From assembly GCA_021813325.1 (NCBI GenBank), contig JAKALA010000046.1, positions 1-34,302 of the forward strand: DNA of 34,302 nt, given 5' to 3'. Position 1 is the first letter of the stretch; each line of letters opens with the position of its first letter. The notes under the pieces were generated by a model, which made no database searches, was not told where the DNA came from, and saw only the letters and a list, made by a program, of their open reading frames with translations. This DNA comes from a bacterium. GTDB taxonomy: Bacteria > Verrucomicrobiota > Verrucomicrobiia > Limisphaerales > UBA11358. Made by a program: the position numbers and the translations under genes. Positions 31,551-34,302 of this stretch are shown here, in pieces.

Positions 31551-32678
31551 TCAGTTCAATTTTACCACTTTGCCGGTATTGGCGGATTTGTGCGCGGCAT
31601 CCAAAATCCGGACTACCGTCACGTTTGCGTCGAGCGATGCCAAGCCGGTCGGTTTAATTTCTTTGCGCACCACGGCGGCAAGGTAGGAGAGAGGATCGCC
31701 ATTGATTCCAGTTAAAGCCGGCAAGGTGGATTCTTGTTCAGCCGGATGTTTGGCGGTGCGCACGCGCAACACATCGGATTGCGGCACGAGCACTGAGCCG
31801 GTTTGGCCGTAGATTTCCATGTCTTTCCGGTCGAATGGCCAGTTCCACGAAGGCTGAAGAATCACTTGTGCTTTCGGATAGTTGAGCACGATGGTCGCGT
31901 CGTCTTCCACCTTGGGATACACGTCAGGCTTGATGGTTTTGGCGACGGCAAACACGGAGATTGGCGCGGCTCCGTCCATGAACCAGGTCGCCAAATCCGC
32001 GCCATAGCAGCCGAAATCATTGATGGCGCCGCCGCCATCGAGAATCGGATCGGTCAGCCATGCCAGGAAATTTGTCGAACAGCCAATTTCCTTGGGACCG
32101 CGATGGCCATGATGGAACACCATTTTGCGAATGTCGCCGATTTCGTGTTCGTCGTGCACCAATTTGAAGGCCGCCTGATTGCCCGGATACCAACTGGTTT
32201 CGTAATTCACGATCAATTGGATGCCACTCTTTTTCACCGCGGCTGCGATTGCCCGCGCCTGTTTCATATTTGTGGCCAAGGGTTTTTCCATCATGACGTC
32301 CACGCCATGGGCGGCACAGAATTCGACCACGCGTTGATGATCATAGGTGGAGGTGAAAGTTGCCACCGCCTGCACATTAGTGTGGGCGAAGAGATTTTCA
32401 AGACTCGGATAAAACAAGTCGCGGGCAAGGTGAAAACGCCGGCTGTAACGCGTGATCAGGTCCTGGTTGGTCTCGACGATGCCCACCAGTTGCACGTCGG
32501 TGCGTCCAACAAACCGGGGTATGAATCCGAGCGCGTGATCATGACACAAACCGGCCAGCGCAATGCGCACCGGCGGAACGGCCGGGTCCGCGTTTGCCGG
32601 CAAAGCCAGAAATAAAACGGCGCCAATGAATGCGCAGGCGATGACTTGGTTCAGCTTTTTCATTTGCAGGGTAAACAT
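31551..32678 (-). CDS. Exported Gfo/Idh/MocA-family oxidoreductase
   Basis: About 375 aa. An N-terminal signal peptide (MKKLNQVIACAFIGAVLFLA, ending in PANA) predicts export. A Rossmann domain follows (VRIALAGLCHDHALGF; then the family EKP motif in VDVMMEKPLATN), and then the alpha/beta C-terminal domain. Family members use NAD(P) to oxidise or reduce sugars and related polyols. The glycine motif is GLCHDH rather than the usual GxGxxG. I use ATG 32678; ATG 32663 (MKKLNQ) is equally possible. The longer open frame upstream runs into the IS21-type remnant and is not native. Confidence 0.85.
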   Translation of the reverse strand: MFTLQMKKLNQVIACAFIGAVLFLALPANADPAVPPVRIALAGLCHDHALGFIPRFVGRTDVQLVGIVETNQDLITRYSRRFHLARDLFYPSLENLFAHTNVQAVATFTSTYDHQRVVEFCAAHGVDVMMEKPLATNMKQARAIAAAVKKSGIQLIVNYETSWYPGNQAAFKLVHDEHEIGDIRKMVFHHGHRGPKEIGCSTNFLAWLTDPILDGGGAINDFGCYGADLATWFMDGAAPISVFAVAKTIKPDVYPKVEDDATIVLNYPKAQVILQPSWNWPFDRKDMEIYGQTGSVLVPQSDVLRVRTAKHPAEQESTLPALTGINGDPLSYLAAVVRKEIKPTGLASLDANVTVVRILDAAHKSANTGKVVKLN

Positions 32679-32701
32679 AAAATTTGCACTCGGTGTTTTA
32701 C

Positions 32702-32725
32702 TGTCATCGAGCGGAACAAAAGCGG
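32702..32725 (+). repeat. Terminal inverted repeat of the MITE-like element (istB 3' side)
   Basis: Starts TGTCATCGAGCGG. It is complementary to 33019-33042 apart from one base (G against A at position 8). Confidence 0.7.
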
Positions 32726-32843
32726 GCAGTGGTGAGCGATTCAAAACCGGCCACTTTGAGGTGAGAGATTCATATCATTTTGTTTTTTCCAATCAAGGGA
32801 TTTCGCTTCGAGGTGGCACGGGCGGAACCGGACAGCGAGCCGT

Positions 32844-33010
32844 TCAGCTCGCCGGTTCTGCGGTCGAAGTGTCGTTGGACTTCCGGTTTTTCTTGGTTTT
32901 CTGACTGACAAATGGCGCTTCTTTGACGCGATAGCTTTTGCCGGTGATGACGATGACCTGGGCATGGTGCAGGAACCGATCCAGGATGGCCCGGCAGTGG
33001 GCACGTCGGA
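32844..33010 (-). pseudogene. IstB-type transposition helper ATPase, C-terminal fragment
   Basis: About 55 residues resembling the end of IstB, the AAA+ helper of IS21 transposition: RAILDRFLHHAQVIVITGKS followed by YRVKEAPF and a basic tail. The Walker motifs and everything upstream are gone. At its stop codon lies an imperfect hairpin (GAACCGG/CCGGTTC with inner CGAGC/GCTCG, 32825-32858) that may have been the element's terminator. Confidence 0.7.
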
Positions 33011-33018
33011 CACCGCTG

Positions 33019-33042
33019 GCCGCTTTTGTTCCGCTTGATGAC
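33019..33042 (-). repeat. Terminal inverted repeat of the MITE-like element (distal side)
   Basis: Read on the minus strand it starts TGTCATCAAGCGG. It directly abuts the surviving istB fragment, which marks an internal deletion. Confidence 0.7.
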
Positions 33043-33365
33043 ACAACTGTGTTCCGGCCTCTGAACAGACTCCTCTGGGTTATGTGATCTTGTTTTTGCG
33101 TGGCTGGCTTGAGCGATTTGATCGCTTCGACAATTCCTAGGAGTTTGCTTTTTGGAATGCTGGAATCTCGCGCCTTGGAAATCAGGAGGATCGGCTTGGC
33201 TATTGTGGTTTTAGCGGCTGAACTTATTGGTATTGTAATTGCTGGGTATTTTAATGTTGTTAAATGGGATACAGAAGTCCCAAAACAGGTCGATACTAGC
33301 CTTAAAAATAGATGTGTGACAACCGGCCCGAAATCCTTAAACTTAAATCTTGGAACGATGACATT
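33043..33365. other. Non-coding region upstream of the PEP-CTERM gene
   Basis: About 320 bp, AT-richer than its surroundings. I see no recognisable gene, RNA or strong hairpin. An open frame at 33100-33369 has no family resemblance and overlaps the start of the next gene, so I do not call it. The promoter of the exported protein should lie here. Confidence 0.5.
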
Positions 33366-34094
33366 ATGAAAAGCCCAATGAAGAAAATTTTCTTCGCCAT
33401 TGGAGATGGAGGATTGTGGGTAACGCTCGCCGTTTTGCTTGCAGGGATCGGCGAGGTTAAGGCCAATTTGGTAACTTATAGCCTGAATGACTTTGGCGGC
33501 AACAGTCATATTGTGTTCGGCCAGTTGCCGCAGTTCGATCCGGCATTGGGCCAACTGACAAGTGTCAGAATCCAGTTTGATGGTTCGGTAGCCTGTTCGT
33601 ATCTGGTGGTGAACAACTCATCCATCGACACGCCTTTCGCCTTTTCCGTTTCAGCCCTTGCCACTATGAGCGGCGGTATTTTGTCTGCCTCCGGCGCACA
33701 AACCACCAGCTTTAACGGAATCGTCCCGGCCAACTCTTTTTTTTCCGTGGATGATGCGATTGGAGTTTCAGGCGTTGCTGAAACATCGCTGGCCTCAGAC
33801 TTGGCTTCCTTCATCGGCACCAGTTTCGTCGGGGGATATGGATCTGGTGAATGCAACTTGATCGCCTCGGACCCTTCCAATCTGGATTACTGGAGTATGT
33901 ATCCCACCGGTGATTTTAATGGTTACGAGCAAATCTCTTATACCTACACCCCATATAGCCAGCTAACTATTGCCGCTGTTTCTGAGCCTGCCACCACGAT
34001 CACCGGTGTATTACTGCTGGCGCCTTTTGGGGTGCAGGGTTTCAAACACCTTCGAAAGGTAAGCGTCACGCCAGCGACCTTCTTGACAGGGTGA
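33366..34094 (+). CDS. Exported choice-of-anchor protein with PEP-CTERM-like sorting signal
   Basis: 242 aa. A signal peptide covers about residues 1-33 (ends EVKA-N). The body is beta-rich, Ser/Gly-rich, with QLPQFDPALGQLTSVRIQFD and a following GSV, the pattern of the choice-of-anchor E type domain. The C terminus has VSEPATTITGVLLLAPFG, a PEP-like tripeptide, a hydrophobic helix and a basic KHLRK: a PEP-CTERM-type signal, processed by an exosortase in other Gram-negatives. SEP replaces the usual PEP, and about 12 residues follow the basic cluster. I chose ATG 33366; ATG 33378 is also possible. Confidence 0.75.
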   Translation: MKSPMKKIFFAIGDGGLWVTLAVLLAGIGEVKANLVTYSLNDFGGNSHIVFGQLPQFDPALGQLTSVRIQFDGSVACSYLVVNNSSIDTPFAFSVSALATMSGGILSASGAQTTSFNGIVPANSFFSVDDAIGVSGVAETSLASDLASFIGTSFVGGYGSGECNLIASDPSNLDYWSMYPTGDFNGYEQISYTYTPYSQLTIAAVSEPATTITGVLLLAPFGVQGFKHLRKVSVTPATFLTG

Positions 34095-34112
34095 TCTCAG
34101 AGATTTTGTAGA

Positions 34113-34136
34113 TATCAGAGCGGATTGGCTCTGATA
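34113..34136 (+). terminator. Candidate terminator hairpin after the PEP-CTERM gene
   Basis: TATCAGAGC (34113-34121) and GCTCTGATA (34128-34136) form a perfect 9-bp stem with a 6-nt loop, 18 nt after the stop. No T-run follows, so it is a weak terminator or part of the neighbouring IS end. Confidence 0.4.
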
Positions 34137-34158
34137 GTTATGATAGTTATGATAGTTC
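34132..34158. repeat. Three tandem copies of a 9-bp unit
   Basis: TGATAGTTA, TGATAGTTA, TGATAGTTC in a row. It overlaps the right arm of the hairpin and the stop codon of the IS66 gene. Confidence 0.85.
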
Positions 34159-34302
34159 TGGGAGTTGTTGCTGACTTTTGATCCAAGCCGCCGGAGTCAC
34201 TTCTGGGATCTGGCGGTTGGTCATGTTAGGCAGACGGGTCAGCACATCGCGCAAGTAAACGAAGGGGTCTTGGCTGCGTCGGCGGCAACATTCGATGAGC
34301 GT
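34147..34302 (-). CDS. IS66-family transposase (TnpC), C-terminal end
   Basis: 51 codons and a stop, open to the window edge. The peptide TLIECCRRRSQDPFVYLRDV continues as LTRLPNMTNRQIPEVTPAAW, which is the C-terminal tail of IS66 TnpC (the YLRDVLTRLP..N....EVTPAAW pattern). The rest lies beyond the window. The tandem 9-bp repeats at its stop may be a local duplication made near the element's end. Confidence 0.8.
   Translation of the reverse strand, partial: TLIECCRRRSQDPFVYLRDVLTRLPNMTNRQIPEVTPAAWIKSQQQLPELS

Larger units (their letters stand above)
32702..33042. mobile_element. MITE-like deletion derivative of an IS21-family element
   Basis: 341 bp bounded by 24-bp inverted repeats (32702-32725 and 33019-33042), both reading TGTCATC then AGCGGAACAAAAGCGG with one mismatch. 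Between them is only the 3' end of an istB-like gene. No target duplication is visible. The istA gene and most of istB are missing, so the element cannot move by itself. Confidence 0.7.

Noticed and set aside
32741-33046. 101-aa minus-strand open frame across the IS21-type remnant
   Set aside because: The IstB similarity is in a different frame (ending at 32844), so this frame is a shadow.
33100-33369. 89-aa open frame before the PEP-CTERM gene, with a hydrophobic stretch
   Set aside because: No recognisable family, no ribosome binding site, and it overlaps the start of the better-supported exported protein.
1-34302. tRNA, rRNA, riboswitch or CRISPR features
   Set aside because: I found no cloverleaf-like segments, rRNA-like conserved stretches, known riboswitch cores or spaced repeats that I could support.

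Overview
The window looks like chromosomal DNA from a GC-rich, Gram-negative heterotroph. The best fit is the Verrucomicrobiota, possibly a Pedosphaera/Limisphaerales-type member. This is inferred from gene content: secreted GH2 enzymes beside a DUF5107/TPR protein, a PEP-CTERM-type exported protein, a secreted Gfo/Idh/MocA oxidoreductase, and interspersed palindromic repeats lying inside a gene. No rRNA gene is present to confirm it.

Layout. (1) 1-1750: an insertion sequence (transposase plus imperfect terminal repeats) lies directly against a truncated IS3-type transposase, which in turn abuts the 3' end of the first glycosidase gene. (2) 1781-13650, minus strand: a four-gene carbohydrate-use operon, transcribed as DUF5107/TPR protein, GH2 enzyme, MFS sugar porter, second GH2 enzyme. 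A divergent AraC-family regulator (13750-14637) shares a 99-bp intergenic region with it. (3) 14771-16300, minus strand: a CobA-HemD fusion for tetrapyrrole synthesis. (4) 16619-29433, plus strand: a compact ribosomal-protein operon starting at rplB and running through rplQ, with secY, map, infA and rpoA inside. It ends at a strong intrinsic terminator (29451-29480). The S10/L3/L4/L23 genes that usually precede rplB are not there, and rpmD is absent between rpsE and rplO. (5) 29499-32678, minus strand: a zinc-ribbon membrane protein, a GNAT acetyltransferase, a conserved hypothetical, CutA and a secreted oxidoreductase. (6) 32702-34302: a 341-bp MITE-like deletion derivative of an IS21-type element, a PEP-CTERM-type exported protein, and the C-terminal end of an IS66 transposase leaving the window.

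How the genes work together. The AraC regulator probably senses a sugar and controls the divergent operon. The two exported GH2 enzymes would cut oligosaccharides outside the cytoplasm, and the MFS porter would import the released sugar. The large operon makes the translation and secretion core.

The most unusual signal is in the DUF5107/TPR gene. It carries at least seven short foreign-looking segments, most of them palindromic and one a 202-bp element with 13-bp perfect terminal inverted repeats. All are read through in frame and seem to form linkers in the protein, much like Rickettsia palindromic elements. A second unusual signal is an identical hairpin with one compensatory base-pair change, found upstream of both rplE and rplR.
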